A stretch of DNA of 64,000 nucleotides, from assembly GCA_025936115.1 (NCBI GenBank), contig JAICTZ010000023.1, positions 1-64,000 of the forward strand. Reading direction: 5' to 3'. Under the pieces are notes generated by a model. That model had not been told where the DNA came from, searched no databases, and was given only the letters and a program-made list of their open reading frames with translations. Below are positions 8,976-16,921 of this stretch, in pieces (position 1 is the stretch's first letter; each line of letters starts with the position of its first letter). Source of the stretch: Polyangiaceae bacterium (GTDB lineage Bacteria; Myxococcota_A; Polyangia; Polyangiales; Polyangiaceae). A program made the position numbers and the translations under genes.

Positions 8976-9469
8976 TCGAGCTCCAAAAGCGCGCTGTCGC
9001 GCTCCACGGTGTCGCCAATCTGCACGCGGATGCGTTTCACGACGCCCGCGCGCGCAGCCAAAAGCTCATTTTCCATCTTCATGGCTTCGACGACGACGAG
9101 CGGCGCGCCCACGCTCACCGCTTCGCCCTCGGCGACCAGCATCTTGAGCACGCGACCCGGCATGGGCGCACGCACGATGCTGTCCGTGTTGGCGTGCCCG
9201 GTCGCGCCCTGCGACTCGCGGCGCGGCCGCGCCGTCACCTCGAGTTGCTCACGGCTCGGATGCGCTACGAATCCGCCCTTGGTCGGAACGAGCGTGAGCA
9301 CCCGCCCGTCCACCACGACAGCCGTCGCCCCGGCGCGCCCGAGCAGCGTCACTTCGAGCTCCGCCTCGCGGCCGTCGATGCGCACCCGAAAGCGCTCGGG
9401 CGTGACGCGCTCGACGTCGACCGTGGCCGTCTGCTCGTCATGAGTCACGAACCAGCGACGGCGAGTCAC
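8972..9469 (-). CDS. stand-alone biotin carboxyl carrier protein
   Basis: 165 aa. The C-terminal about 75 residues are a biotinyl/lipoyl domain with the biotinylation motif VVEAMKMEN and the preceding APMPGRV turn, ending LLELE. The N-terminal about 80 residues (FRVRIDGREAELEV, TLVPTKGGFVAHP) resemble the N-terminal beta region of carrier subunits from sodium-pump decarboxylases and acyl-CoA carboxylases. No biotin carboxylase or carboxyltransferase gene is next to it, so partners are elsewhere. The GTG start overlaps the upstream lipoprotein stop (GTGA), and the stop overlaps the start of the PLP enzyme (ATGA), giving a coupled three-gene unit of unclear logic. Confidence 0.88.
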   Translation of the reverse strand: MTRRRWFVTHDEQTATVDVERVTPERFRVRIDGREAELEVTLLGRAGATAVVVDGRVLTLVPTKGGFVAHPSREQLEVTARPRRESQGATGHANTDSIVRAPMPGRVLKMLVAEGEAVSVGAPLVVVEAMKMENELLAARAGVVKRIRVQIGDTVERDSALLELE

Positions 9470-9801
9470 GGCGCGAGCCCCTCGCTCCCGCGCGGCCGTG
9501 CGAGCTGCATCGGGCGGGCGCACACGATCGTGAGACGGCTCGGTGTGTAGAGAAACAACGTGACCACTCCGGCGAAGCTCGTGAAAAAGTCCGGGGCGAG
9601 CTCGATTTGCGACCAGCCGCTCGGGCACAGCCGTCCGAGATCGTAAGGCCTGCCGCCTGGCGTCGTGCCGAAGAAAAACGACGAGTGCCACCGATTCTCG
9701 TAGCCCCGAGGTGGATCGCCGGGCGGCAGCCCACTGTAGACACGGGTTTCCGCGCAGCCAAAAAGCCCCATCACGAGCAGGAGGGCGGGCAACCGACACA
9801 T
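9466..9801 (-). CDS. Bor-like lipoprotein
   Basis: 111 aa. Short signal with lipobox LFGC (Cys16) and a mature part that follows the layout of lambda Bor/Iss-type lipoproteins: WHSSFFFGT near the start, a Cys in DLGRLCPSGW, and the hallmark GVVTLFLYTPSRLTIVCA. Bor-family proteins are small outer-membrane lipoproteins linked to serum resistance in enteric bacteria; a role in this organism is unknown. It is the first member of the coupled set lipoprotein, biotin carrier, PLP enzyme. A second Bor-like gene lies immediately upstream, suggesting local duplication. The family call rests on motif memory. Confidence 0.7.
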   Translation of the reverse strand: MCRLPALLLVMGLFGCAETRVYSGLPPGDPPRGYENRWHSSFFFGTTPGGRPYDLGRLCPSGWSQIELAPDFFTSFAGVVTLFLYTPSRLTIVCARPMQLARPRGSEGLAP

Positions 9802-9805
9802 GGGC

Positions 9806-10099
9806 TTAGGGCCGCGGGGGGGCGGCCGCGCCGCCCTCGCAACGCAGCCAGAGCTCGCGTGGGGTGTACACGCCGAGCGTCACGACGCTGAGCGCGACGG
9901 TGGACGGCGTCGATGCGAACTCCATTTCGGTCACGTGGCCGCTGCACAGATCCCTCGTGTCGAAGTCACGCTGCTCGAGGGTGCCGAAGAGATAGCTCGG
10001 CAAAAGAATGCGGCGCGCGCCGCTCGAAGGCGTCGCGCACGCGGTCCCTGCCAAGCAAAACCCCGCAGCCGCAGCAAGCTGGAACAGGGGGTTTCGGAT
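9806..10099 (-). CDS. second Bor-like lipoprotein, non-standard start
   Basis: About 97 aa. The mature region matches the Bor layout of its neighbour: LLPSYLFGTLEQRDFD, Cys in RDLCSGH, then ALSVVTLGVYTPRELWLRCE. The N-terminus is hydrophobic (LFQLAAAAGFCLAGTACA) with a weak lipobox. No ATG, GTG or TTG sits where a start is wanted: a good Shine-Dalgarno (GGAGG at 10105-10109) is followed 5 nt later by an in-frame ATC at 10097-10099. The frame continues upstream into the tRNA-Val gene and cannot be used there. Options are ATC initiation, a CTG or TTG slightly downstream, or a base error in the sequence. It lies just 3' of the tRNA and may be co-transcribed with it. Confidence 0.6.
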   Translation of the reverse strand: MRNPLFQLAAAAGFCLAGTACATPSSGARRILLPSYLFGTLEQRDFDTRDLCSGHVTEMEFASTPSTVALSVVTLGVYTPRELWLRCEGGAAAPPRP

Positions 10100-10112
10100 G
10101 AGGACCTCCGGG

Positions 10113-10184
10113 TGGGCGCAGTAGGGATCGAACCTACGGCTTCGTCCGTGTGAAGGACGCACTCTACCGCTGAGTTATGCGCCC
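10113..10184 (-). tRNA. tRNA-Val(CAC)
   Basis: The minus strand folds as a 72-nt cloverleaf: acceptor GGGCGCA/TGCGCCC with discriminator A, D arm ACTC-AGCGGTA-GAGT, anticodon stem CGTCC/GGACG closing loop TTCACAC (anticodon CAC, Val, reading GUG), 5-nt variable loop, and T arm GTAGG-TTCGATC-CCTAC. All stems are fully paired. The CCA end is not fully encoded. Confidence 0.95.
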
Positions 10185-10253
10185 GAAAGACCGCCGCCTG
10201 TGTAGCGCGCTCGGCTTCTTCTCGCAATAGTAGTAGACGAAGCGGCCCTGCCG

Positions 10254-11081
10254 ATGAGCGATCCGGAAGTACCCCCTCCCCAACCAGCCCCGACAGTGCC
10301 CCACGCCGATGTTGCGCCGGATTTCGGTGCAGCAACACCGGGCCCGGGGCCGACGCCCGTCTCCGAACCGCCCTCCGTTTCACCGACCGATCCCGTCATG
10401 CGGGAGGTGATCGCACGCCAGCGTGACAAGTGGCTCGGCATGGCCATCGTGGGTGCGACCTTCTTGCTCGGGCTCGCCATTTCGCTCTGGGCGAAGCACG
10501 CGTCGAGACCCGAGACGAGCGCGCCGCCCGGTCCGCCCACGACCGAAGGCATCGTCGGCTGGCCTGCGCACGTCGACGTGACCGCGACGCTGGCGGGGGC
10601 TCGCAAAGTGACGCGGCGCAACATCTTGCGCGGGTTCACGGCCGAGGGCGTGAGCAGCGACGGCAAGGTCGATCTTTCCGAAGGTCCCGGGCGCGTGCGT
10701 TACGCGTTCCAGAGCGCACCCGGTCAAGGGCCGCAACCCGAGAGCGAGATTGGTCCCTTGCCGCAACGGCCGCTCTGCGGCCGGCAAGACGTGTTGCTCC
10801 GGCGCGAGGGGCTCGTGGCCGATCCCGATCAACCGAGCTTTCCGTGCCCGCCCAAGCAGCCCGATCCATTGCCCGATCCGCAGTGCTCGCTTGCCACGAT
10901 TTGGCAGCGCGCGCTCGAACGCGGCATTCACGGCGATCGACTCGCGCGCATCGAGTACTACCGCGCGCGCGGCGGTCCGGCTTGGCGCTTCGAGCAAGCG
11001 GAAACGGGCTCGAATTTCGTGCTCTACGGCGACTGCCGGCGCGAGCTCAAAGGCGCGGCGACGACGGGTCACGTGCCGTAA
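10254..11081 (+). CDS. single-pass membrane protein, unknown function
   Basis: 275 aa. A Pro-rich cytoplasmic N-terminus of about 60 residues (many PPP and PEP stretches) leads to one transmembrane helix (LGMAIVGATFLLGLAISLWA, about 64-82). The C-terminal domain of about 190 residues has five cysteines (in LCGR, PCPPKQ, QCSLAT and GDCRREL) and a YYRARGGPAWRF segment. The cysteines suggest an extracytoplasmic disulfide-bonded domain. No family is recognised. It is transcribed toward engB with a gap of only 10 bp. It stands divergent from tRNA-Val; the 69-bp gap between them must hold both promoters. Confidence 0.75.
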   Translation: MSDPEVPPPQPAPTVPHADVAPDFGAATPGPGPTPVSEPPSVSPTDPVMREVIARQRDKWLGMAIVGATFLLGLAISLWAKHASRPETSAPPGPPTTEGIVGWPAHVDVTATLAGARKVTRRNILRGFTAEGVSSDGKVDLSEGPGRVRYAFQSAPGQGPQPESEIGPLPQRPLCGRQDVLLRREGLVADPDQPSFPCPPKQPDPLPDPQCSLATIWQRALERGIHGDRLARIEYYRARGGPAWRFEQAETGSNFVLYGDCRRELKGAATTGHVP

Positions 11082-11091
11082 GGTGCGCGCG

Positions 11092-11733
11092 TCACGTCGC
11101 CGGCTGCTCGAGACCCACGCCCGAGAGCACACGGCGCCAGAGCGCGTCGATGCTCGCCGGATCCGACGCGCTCACGCCGATCACGCTGAAACCGCCGCGC
11201 GCGATCGCGGCGAGCGCCGGCTTACGCTGAGCGAGCGGCAGCTTGTCGAGCTTGGTCGCGACCATGAGCACGCGCGGCGCGGCGCGTCCTCCGGGGCGGG
11301 CATCTTTGAGCATCTTCAAGAGCTCGAGATCGTCGTGTTCGGGACCGCGGCGCGCATCGACCAGCACGATGACGAGCGCGAGCGGCACGCGTTCGAGCAA
11401 GTAGCGCTCCACGAACTCGCCCCAGGCGAGGCGCTCTTCCTTGGCGCGCTTTGCGTAGCCGTACCCGGGCAAATCCACGAAGGTGAGAGCGCTGCCGCCG
11501 CGCGTCTTCACGCCGAAGAAATTCAGGGTGCGCGTGCGGCCCGGTGTCGAGCTCGTGTGGGCGAGCTTTTGTCCGAGCAAGAGATTCAGGAGGGTGCTCT
11601 TGCCGACGTTCGAGCGCCCGGCGAAGGCCACTTCGACCGAGGGGGAGGGCGGCAACTCGTGAGCGTGGCTCGCGCTGCCGAGAAAGTCGGAGCCGACGGC
11701 CACGGGCGCGTAAATCTGATCTTTTTTGGTCAT
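11092..11733 (-). CDS. engB: ribosome biogenesis GTPase EngB/YsxC
   Basis: 213 aa, usual family length. TRAFAC-class GTPase required for 50S subunit assembly. All G motifs are visible: G1 GRSNVGKS (about 37-44), G2 TPGRT, G3 DLPGYG, G4 TKLD and G5 VSAS. The ATG is chosen because it overlaps the murJ stop (ATGA) and because a much longer frame upstream lies wholly inside murJ. It is the last gene of a minus-strand chain recO-murJ-engB. Confidence 0.96.
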   Translation of the reverse strand: MTKKDQIYAPVAVGSDFLGSASHAHELPPSPSVEVAFAGRSNVGKSTLLNLLLGQKLAHTSSTPGRTRTLNFFGVKTRGGSALTFVDLPGYGYAKRAKEERLAWGEFVERYLLERVPLALVIVLVDARRGPEHDDLELLKMLKDARPGGRAAPRVLMVATKLDKLPLAQRKPALAAIARGGFSVIGVSASDPASIDALWRRVLSGVGLEQPAT

Positions 11734-13421
11734 GAAGGTGCTCCACCGCCTCGTCGCCGCGCAAGCTTCCGCCGAATTTCCTCGCGCAGCGTCACGAGCT
11801 CCGGACTCTTCAAGCAGAAGGCCACGAGCAGGAAGGTAACGCCGAATGCCACCGCGCCCAGCAGGCCCGGCAGTGCGCGCGCGACGACTCCGGCGTGCGG
11901 CCCCCGATCGAGCGCGAAGGCGACGCAGCGTCCTGCAAGGACGGCGGCGGCCGACGCGCCCGCCACGCGCAGCACCGACCCGGCGATGCCCTGGCCGGCG
12001 ACGCTCGGCACTTTCTTCCGGAGCAAGAGCCAGAGCAAGCCCGCCTGCACGGCGCTCGAACCGCTCACGGCCCAGCCGACTCCCACGTGCCCGAGCGGCC
12101 CGCGCAAGACGAGCGCGAGCACGATGAATGCCACGAGATCCGTCGCGGCGACGTAAACGGGCGTGCGCGTGTCGCCCACGGCGAAATAGACCGCGAGCAG
12201 CTGCCGCACCGCCGCGACCAGCCACACCCCCGAAGCCTGCGCGACGAGCGCCGCCGCCGTCTGGCGCGCCGCCTCGTGATCGAACTCGCCGCGCTGAAAC
12301 AAGAGCACGACGAGCGGCTCCGCGAGCCCCACGAACAGCGCCGTCGCCGGGATCGCCACGAACAGCGCGAGCCGCATGCCGAAGGCGAACGTGCGCCCGA
12401 GCTCGTCGCGCTCGCCGCGTGCCGCGAGCCGGGCGAGGCTCGGCAGCGCCGCGGCCTGCAGCGCCATCACGAAGATGCCCTGCGGGAAATCGCAGAGCCG
12501 CATCGCCCACGAGAAGTAGCTCTGCGCGCCGAGGCCGAGCTCCGACAAGAAGCGCCGCGCGAGCACGACGTCCACGTAGTAAACGCCCATGCCCGCGAGC
12601 AGCGGCGTCATGCGGCGTCCGACTTCACGCACGCCGGGGTCGCGGAGCGTGAAGGAGAGCGCGCCGAGGTAGCCGATGGCGTTGAGACTCGGCCACTGCG
12701 CGACGACTTGCAGCACGCCGCCGAGCAGGGCGCCCGCGGCGAGCGCGAGCCCCGGGTCGTAGCCGTGGGCGCCGAGCACGGGCGGGAGCACGAGCGCGAG
12801 TCCGATGAAGGAGACGTTCAAGAGCCCGGGCGCGAACGAGGTCGCGACGAAGCGCCGGTGCGTGTTGAGCGCGGCCGCGCCGAGCGCCGCCGTGCCCATG
12901 CACAGGACGTAGGGAAAGACCCAGCGCGTGAGCAGCACGGTGCGCTCGAGCTCGCCCGGCACGCTCGCGTAGCCGCCGGCGAAGAGCGAAACGAGCGCCG
13001 GCGCGAAGCCGATGCCGAGCGCGGTCGTCGCGACGAGCGCCAGCAGCGAAACGCCGCGCACGGCGCTGAAAAATCGGCGCGCTTCCGCTTCCCCGCGCTG
13101 CTCGCGGACTTTGACGAGCACGGGCAGGACGGCGTTTTGCACGGCGCCCTCGCCGAGCAGTTGCCTGAGCACGTTCGGGATCGTGAAGGCGACGAAGAAC
13201 GCGTCCGTCACGCCACGCGGAAAGAGCGCGGCGATGGTTTGATCACGGCCGAGTCCGAGCAGGCGGCTCGCGAGCGTACCGGCCGCGACGATGCCGGCGC
13301 GCTTGGCGATGTTTCTGCGCTCGCCCGCTTCGGCGGCGCCGGGGCTCACGCGCTCGTTCACGGCCGCCCTTGTATCACTCGCGGACATGGGTGCCGTCCA
13401 TCGCGTCGCTCGACGCCGCAT
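11730..13421 (-). CDS. murJ: lipid II flippase MurJ (MviN)
   Basis: 563 aa. Polytopic inner-membrane protein of the MOP superfamily that moves lipid II across the membrane for peptidoglycan synthesis. Family signatures are clear: GTLASRLLGLGRDQTIAALFP, TDAFFVAFTIPNVLRQLLGEGAVQNAVLPVL, VFPYVLCMGTAALGAAALN and about 14 hydrophobic helices. The long extra N-terminus before the first conserved helix (about 40 residues) is unusual; an internal ATG at 13388 would trim 11 residues. The stop overlaps the engB start. Confidence 0.95.
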   Translation of the reverse strand: MRRRATRWTAPMSASDTRAAVNERVSPGAAEAGERRNIAKRAGIVAAGTLASRLLGLGRDQTIAALFPRGVTDAFFVAFTIPNVLRQLLGEGAVQNAVLPVLVKVREQRGEAEARRFFSAVRGVSLLALVATTALGIGFAPALVSLFAGGYASVPGELERTVLLTRWVFPYVLCMGTAALGAAALNTHRRFVATSFAPGLLNVSFIGLALVLPPVLGAHGYDPGLALAAGALLGGVLQVVAQWPSLNAIGYLGALSFTLRDPGVREVGRRMTPLLAGMGVYYVDVVLARRFLSELGLGAQSYFSWAMRLCDFPQGIFVMALQAAALPSLARLAARGERDELGRTFAFGMRLALFVAIPATALFVGLAEPLVVLLFQRGEFDHEAARQTAAALVAQASGVWLVAAVRQLLAVYFAVGDTRTPVYVAATDLVAFIVLALVLRGPLGHVGVGWAVSGSSAVQAGLLWLLLRKKVPSVAGQGIAGSVLRVAGASAAAVLAGRCVAFALDRGPHAGVVARALPGLLGAVAFGVTFLLVAFCLKSPELVTLREEIRRKLARRRGGGAPS

Positions 13422-13430
13422 TCTCGGGTT

Positions 13431-14165
13431 TCACTCGAGCCCTGCGTGAGCTTTGAGCACGGCGTCGACCAAGTCCGAGGCGAGCTCGGCGTCGTCGCTC
13501 GTGAGATCCTCGGCAGCGCCCGTCACGGCGGCGCGCGATAGGCGGTCGCGCGTCGCGGCGTCGAGCCGCACGCGCGCGCCGCCGCACGCACGGCACACGA
13601 GCCCGCCATGCTGCGGATCCACGAGCGCCGCCTGATCGCGCGGACACTCCTTGCCGCAGCGTACGCAACGTTCGAAGTCGAGCCCCCAGCCGAGCGTCGC
13701 GAGGATGCGCAAGCCGGCGGCCGCGAGCAGCCGTTTCGGCTCGATCGGCTGCTCGCGGCGCGTGAGCTCGTCGAGCAGCGCCACGACCGCGTCCCAGAGC
13801 TCGGGCTCCGGCGTGCGCGGCGGCGCGGCGCGGCGCGCCCACGAGAGCGCTTTGCCCGCGGCCTCGAGACGCGCAAGGTTCTCGATCAGGCCGAGGCGCG
13901 GCACGGCGATGCGCGCTTCGCGCAGCATGAAGAGCTCGGTCTTCGGTCGTTCTTCGAGCCCGACTTCGAGCGTGTGCATCGGCTCGAGCGCACCGCCGAA
14001 GCGGCGCGTGCTCTTGCGCGCGGCGCGTGCCAGCGCCGAGACGCGCCCGTAGCGTTCGGTGAACAAGCTCAAGACGAGATCGGCTTCGCCGTACTCGATG
14101 CGCTTGAGCAGCAGTGCGCGCGTCGTGCGCACACTTTCGTGAGGTCGCGCGCGCGCGACGGCCAC
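13431..14165 (-). CDS. recO: DNA repair protein RecO
   Basis: 244 aa. RecFOR-pathway mediator that helps load RecA on gapped DNA. The N-terminal OB-fold shows ALLLKRIEYGEADLVLSLFTERYGRVSALARAARKS, the standard RecO opening. The C-terminal helical domain carries the zinc finger CVRCGK...GLVCRACGG (four Cys). It is in a row with a RodZ-like gene upstream (3-nt gap) and murJ downstream. Confidence 0.94.
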   Translation of the reverse strand: MAVARARPHESVRTTRALLLKRIEYGEADLVLSLFTERYGRVSALARAARKSTRRFGGALEPMHTLEVGLEERPKTELFMLREARIAVPRLGLIENLARLEAAGKALSWARRAAPPRTPEPELWDAVVALLDELTRREQPIEPKRLLAAAGLRILATLGWGLDFERCVRCGKECPRDQAALVDPQHGGLVCRACGGARVRLDAATRDRLSRAAVTGAAEDLTSDDAELASDLVDAVLKAHAGLE

Positions 14166-14168
14166 GTT

Positions 14169-14594
14169 TCAGCCGACGCCGTGCGTCGTGTGATCGCGCG
14201 CGGAGAGCTCTTGCGGCATGTCGTCGCTGCGTGGCCGGAGCACGATGCTGAGCGCGAGCGTGAACAGAATGAGCAGGAGCACGAACGCAATCGCGACACC
14301 GAAACGACGACTACGCGCCGGCCGCACCGGGCTCGTGATGGGCAGCGGGGTCACCCACGCCACGCGACGGCTCGCCGTGTAGCGCGCGAGGACCTCGTCC
14401 GCGGGCACGTCGAGCGCTTTGGCGTACGCGCGCAAAAAGCCACGCACGAACACTTCGCCCGGCAGCTCGTCGAAGCGATCTGCCTCGATCCGCTCGACGC
14501 TCGCGATCGGCACGCGCGTCTCGCGCGACACCTCGGCTAGGCTCATGCGCTTGGCTTCGCGAAGCTGTCGCAGGTGCTCGCCGACCGAGGTCAT
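14169..14594 (-). CDS. RodZ-like helix-turn-helix membrane protein
   Basis: 141 aa. N-terminal HTH_25-type domain (GEHLRQLREAKRMSLAEVSRE, VPIASVERIEADRFDELPGEVFVRGFLRAYAKALD) followed by a basic linker and one transmembrane helix (GVAIAFVLLLILFTLALSIVL, about 101-121). This is the RodZ arrangement (MreB-binding cell-shape factor), but the periplasmic beta domain is missing; only about 20 residues follow the helix. It could be a reduced RodZ or another HTH-membrane regulator. Confidence 0.82.
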   Translation of the reverse strand: MTSVGEHLRQLREAKRMSLAEVSRETRVPIASVERIEADRFDELPGEVFVRGFLRAYAKALDVPADEVLARYTASRRVAWVTPLPITSPVRPARSRRFGVAIAFVLLLILFTLALSIVLRPRSDDMPQELSARDHTTHGVG

Positions 14595-14606
14595 GGGAGC
14601 GAGAGA

Positions 14607-15419
14607 CTACTTTAGTTTCGCGAGGATGGAGCTACATTCTTTGCCCGCCGGCGTCGTCTTCGACAGGGCGAGGCAGTGCTCCAAATCCGTCTGGGCGTCG
14701 GACCGGTTGGCGCCGCGTAGGCGTACCCGAGCACGCCCGAGCCAGGCATCTTGTAGGCCAGCGCAGCCGGGCGCTTCGGTCTCGACGGCATGCGTGTAAG
14801 CGGCCTCTGCTAGCGGCAGCTCGCCGAGCTGCTCGTAAGCTACGCCGAGGCGGTAGTTTCCCACGCAGAACTGCGGCTGCGCTGCGATGCTGCGCCGGAG
14901 GGCGTCGACGGCGGGCTCGAGCTTTCCGAGCTCGAGGTAGGCCCAACCGAGATTTCCCCAAGCATCTTCGGGGGTCTGGTAGAGGATGTCTTGCGTGAGC
15001 GGTACGAGGATTTGCGCGGCCTCGGCGGCGCGATGCTGGTGAATGAGGATGACGGCGAGCGTGTTTTTAGCCTCGCGAAAATCGCTCTTCACTTCGAGCG
15101 CGTGCCGTGCGAAGCGTTCAGCCTCCCGGAGCCGGCATTCGGCCGCGTTCCGGCTGCAAAAGTCGAGGTAGAGCAGCGCCACGAGGTGCGCCGCCTCGGG
15201 ATTGCCGTCGTCGAGCTCGGCAGCTTTGAGCGCGTGCTCGAGCGCGCTCCTCGGATCGCCTCGGCGGAGCCACAGATCGCGCGCCACGTCGTACTCGGTC
15301 TCGGCTTGCCGAGACGCGTCCTGAGCGTGCGGTCCCGCGCCTGAGCTCGACGAGCACGCGACGAAGACGGGCAAAAACGACAGCCAAGCGCAGCGCGCCA
15401 ACGAGCGTTGTTTGCTCAC
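14607..15419 (-). CDS. TPR lipoprotein, Tgl/PilF-like
   Basis: 270 aa. Signal peptide with lipobox VFVAC (Cys22) followed by Ser-rich linker and about five to six tetratricopeptide repeats (for example DAWGNLGWAYLELGKLEPAVDALRRSI and GNYRLGVAYEQLGELPLAEAAY). The pattern fits the PilF/PilW/Tgl family of pilotins that assemble the PilQ secretin for type IV pili; in Myxococcus Tgl is the equivalent. Orthology is inferred. The start ATG overlaps the stop of the Crp-family gene by 4 nt, so the two are coupled. Confidence 0.8.
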   Translation of the reverse strand: MSKQRSLARCAWLSFLPVFVACSSSSGAGPHAQDASRQAETEYDVARDLWLRRGDPRSALEHALKAAELDDGNPEAAHLVALLYLDFCSRNAAECRLREAERFARHALEVKSDFREAKNTLAVILIHQHRAAEAAQILVPLTQDILYQTPEDAWGNLGWAYLELGKLEPAVDALRRSIAAQPQFCVGNYRLGVAYEQLGELPLAEAAYTHAVETEAPGCAGLQDAWLGRARVRLRGANRSDAQTDLEHCLALSKTTPAGKECSSILAKLK

Positions 15420-16123
15420 GCGAGCCGACCCCGTTCGCGCTCGGGACTGCCGCGCAGCTGATCTTTCAGGCTCAAGAGCGAGTAGAGCTCCTTCATCGTC
15501 TCGATATCGGTGACCTCGACGCGCTCGTCGTGGATGCGAACGTAGCCGCCTTCACGGAGCTGGGACACGACACGCTTGACGATCTCCACGTCGAGCCCGA
15601 CCTTTGCCGCGAGCTCGAGCGGCGAAACCTGGAGGCTGACCTCGGCGCCGTTGCCGCCGCTCTGCGCCATCTCGCGCTGAACGAGCTTGGTGAGCGCCAC
15701 CACGACCTTCGATTGGTGATCGCGCATCATGAGGATCTCGATTTGATCTTCGGCGTCGCGGAGCCGGCTCAAGAGCTGCTGGAGGACGCTCGAGCCGACG
15801 CCCGGGTGCATCGCGAGCACGTTTTCGAAAGTGGCGTGGTCGACGGCGATGGCGGTCGAATCGTCGAGCGCGACGGCGGTCGACCGGCGGGTCGCTCCCG
15901 GGATCAGCGCTGACTCGCCGAACAAATCGCCCGGGCGAGCGACGCTCAGGCTGCGCTCCATCGCGCCGACTTGCTTGAACAGGCGCACGCGGCCGACCTG
16001 CAGCAAGTACGCGAAATCAGCCGGTTCGCCGTCGCGGAACAGCACCGTGCCCGCGCGGATCGAGCGTCCGAAGCGGGACAGCAGGTGCTCGCGGTCGCTC
16101 GGACCGTCGGAAGGCGTCGCCAT
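15416..16123 (-). CDS. Crp/Fnr-family transcriptional regulator
   Basis: 235 aa. N-terminal cyclic-nucleotide-binding-like domain (IRAGTVLFRDGEPADFAYLLQVGRVRLFKQ, phosphate-cassette-like PGDLFGESALIPGATRRSTAVA), dimerisation helix (HPGVGSSVLQQLLSRLRDAEDQ) and a winged-helix C-terminus (VSPLELAAKVGLDVEIVKRVVSQLREGGYVRI). The GES and RRST elements are close to those binding cAMP or c-di-GMP, so ligand binding is plausible. Its coupling to the Tgl-like lipoprotein gene suggests a link with motility or envelope control, which is inference. Confidence 0.88.
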   Translation of the reverse strand: MATPSDGPSDREHLLSRFGRSIRAGTVLFRDGEPADFAYLLQVGRVRLFKQVGAMERSLSVARPGDLFGESALIPGATRRSTAVALDDSTAIAVDHATFENVLAMHPGVGSSVLQQLLSRLRDAEDQIEILMMRDHQSKVVVALTKLVQREMAQSGGNGAEVSLQVSPLELAAKVGLDVEIVKRVVSQLREGGYVRIHDERVEVTDIETMKELYSLLSLKDQLRGSPERERGRLA

Positions 16124-16224
16124 CAGCCGGGAGATGCTAGCCGATCTTGGAAACTCCGGGGTGGGTCAGTCACGGGCAGGGACGTCTGGATCTCGCGTCA
16201 GTGCGCCGTGCTCGAACCAAAAAA

Positions 16225-16893
16225 TCAAAGCGGGGAGGGAGGCAGGTTCGGTAGCGTGGCGCCCGCGCCGCGCACGTAAACCGGCTCCGGCCGAGCGCTG
16301 GCCGGTTCGAGCACGGCGCCGAGCAATGCGACCGAGCCGGCGTGCGGCAAGTCGAGCTCGCTGCCGGCGAGGTGCGAAAACCCGTCCCCGAGCAGGCTCG
16401 CGCTTTCGCCGACCGTGACGGCGCCGCGCGCGCCGAGGGTGCCGAGCAGGAGCTCACGCGCGGCCTCGGGCGCGAGCGCAGTCGGCGCGACGAGCTCCTC
16501 GCCGGCCGGCGCGTACGCTGCGATGAACAGCTCACCGCGGCGCGCGTCGAGCACGGCGATGCGCACCCGCTCGTCGGTCGACGTGACGGCCTGCGCCATG
16601 GCGCGCAGCGATCCCACGCCGACGAGCGGCCGTTCGAGCCCGAGCGCGATGCCTTCGGCGAGCGCGATCCCGACGCGCAGCCCGGTGAACGACCCCGGCC
16701 CGACGCCGACCGCCAGACGATCGAGCGCCCGGCGCGTGAGGCTAGCGTCTGCGAGCGCTCGCTCGACGAGGCCGAGCACGCGTTCGGCGTGAGCGTTCGG
16801 CTCTTCGTGTGTTTGCACGCTGACGACCTTGCCGTCCACAGCGAGCGCGACCGAGCCGCGCCGCGTGGATGTTTCGATGCCGAGAACTCGCAC
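16225..16893 (-). CDS. tsaB: tRNA threonylcarbamoyladenosine protein TsaB
   Basis: 222 aa from the GTG at 16893. TsaB is the inactive ASKHA partner of TsaD in t6A37 tRNA modification. Signatures are VLGIETSTRRGSVAL at the start and GVGPGSFTGLRVGIALAEGIALGLERPLVGVGSL. Upstream in-frame ATGs at 16932 and 16980 would give a basic extension not found in the family and would run into the promoter and start of the divergent PP2C gene, so they are rejected. Confidence 0.93.
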   Translation of the reverse strand: MRVLGIETSTRRGSVALAVDGKVVSVQTHEEPNAHAERVLGLVERALADASLTRRALDRLAVGVGPGSFTGLRVGIALAEGIALGLERPLVGVGSLRAMAQAVTSTDERVRIAVLDARRGELFIAAYAPAGEELVAPTALAPEAARELLLGTLGARGAVTVGESASLLGDGFSHLAGSELDLPHAGSVALLGAVLEPASARPEPVYVRGAGATLPNLPPSPL

Positions 16894-16921
16894 GGGCCGA
16901 TGGTGATATCGTGAAGGGGCG

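Noticed and set aside
10100-10162. Upstream extension of the Bor-like gene to an in-frame start at 10162
   Set aside because: It would begin inside the tRNA-Val gene and translate tRNA sequence (FDPYCAHPEV artefact).
11895-13541. 548-codon plus-strand open frame
   Set aside because: Antisense to murJ; Arg/Glu/His-rich without domain features.
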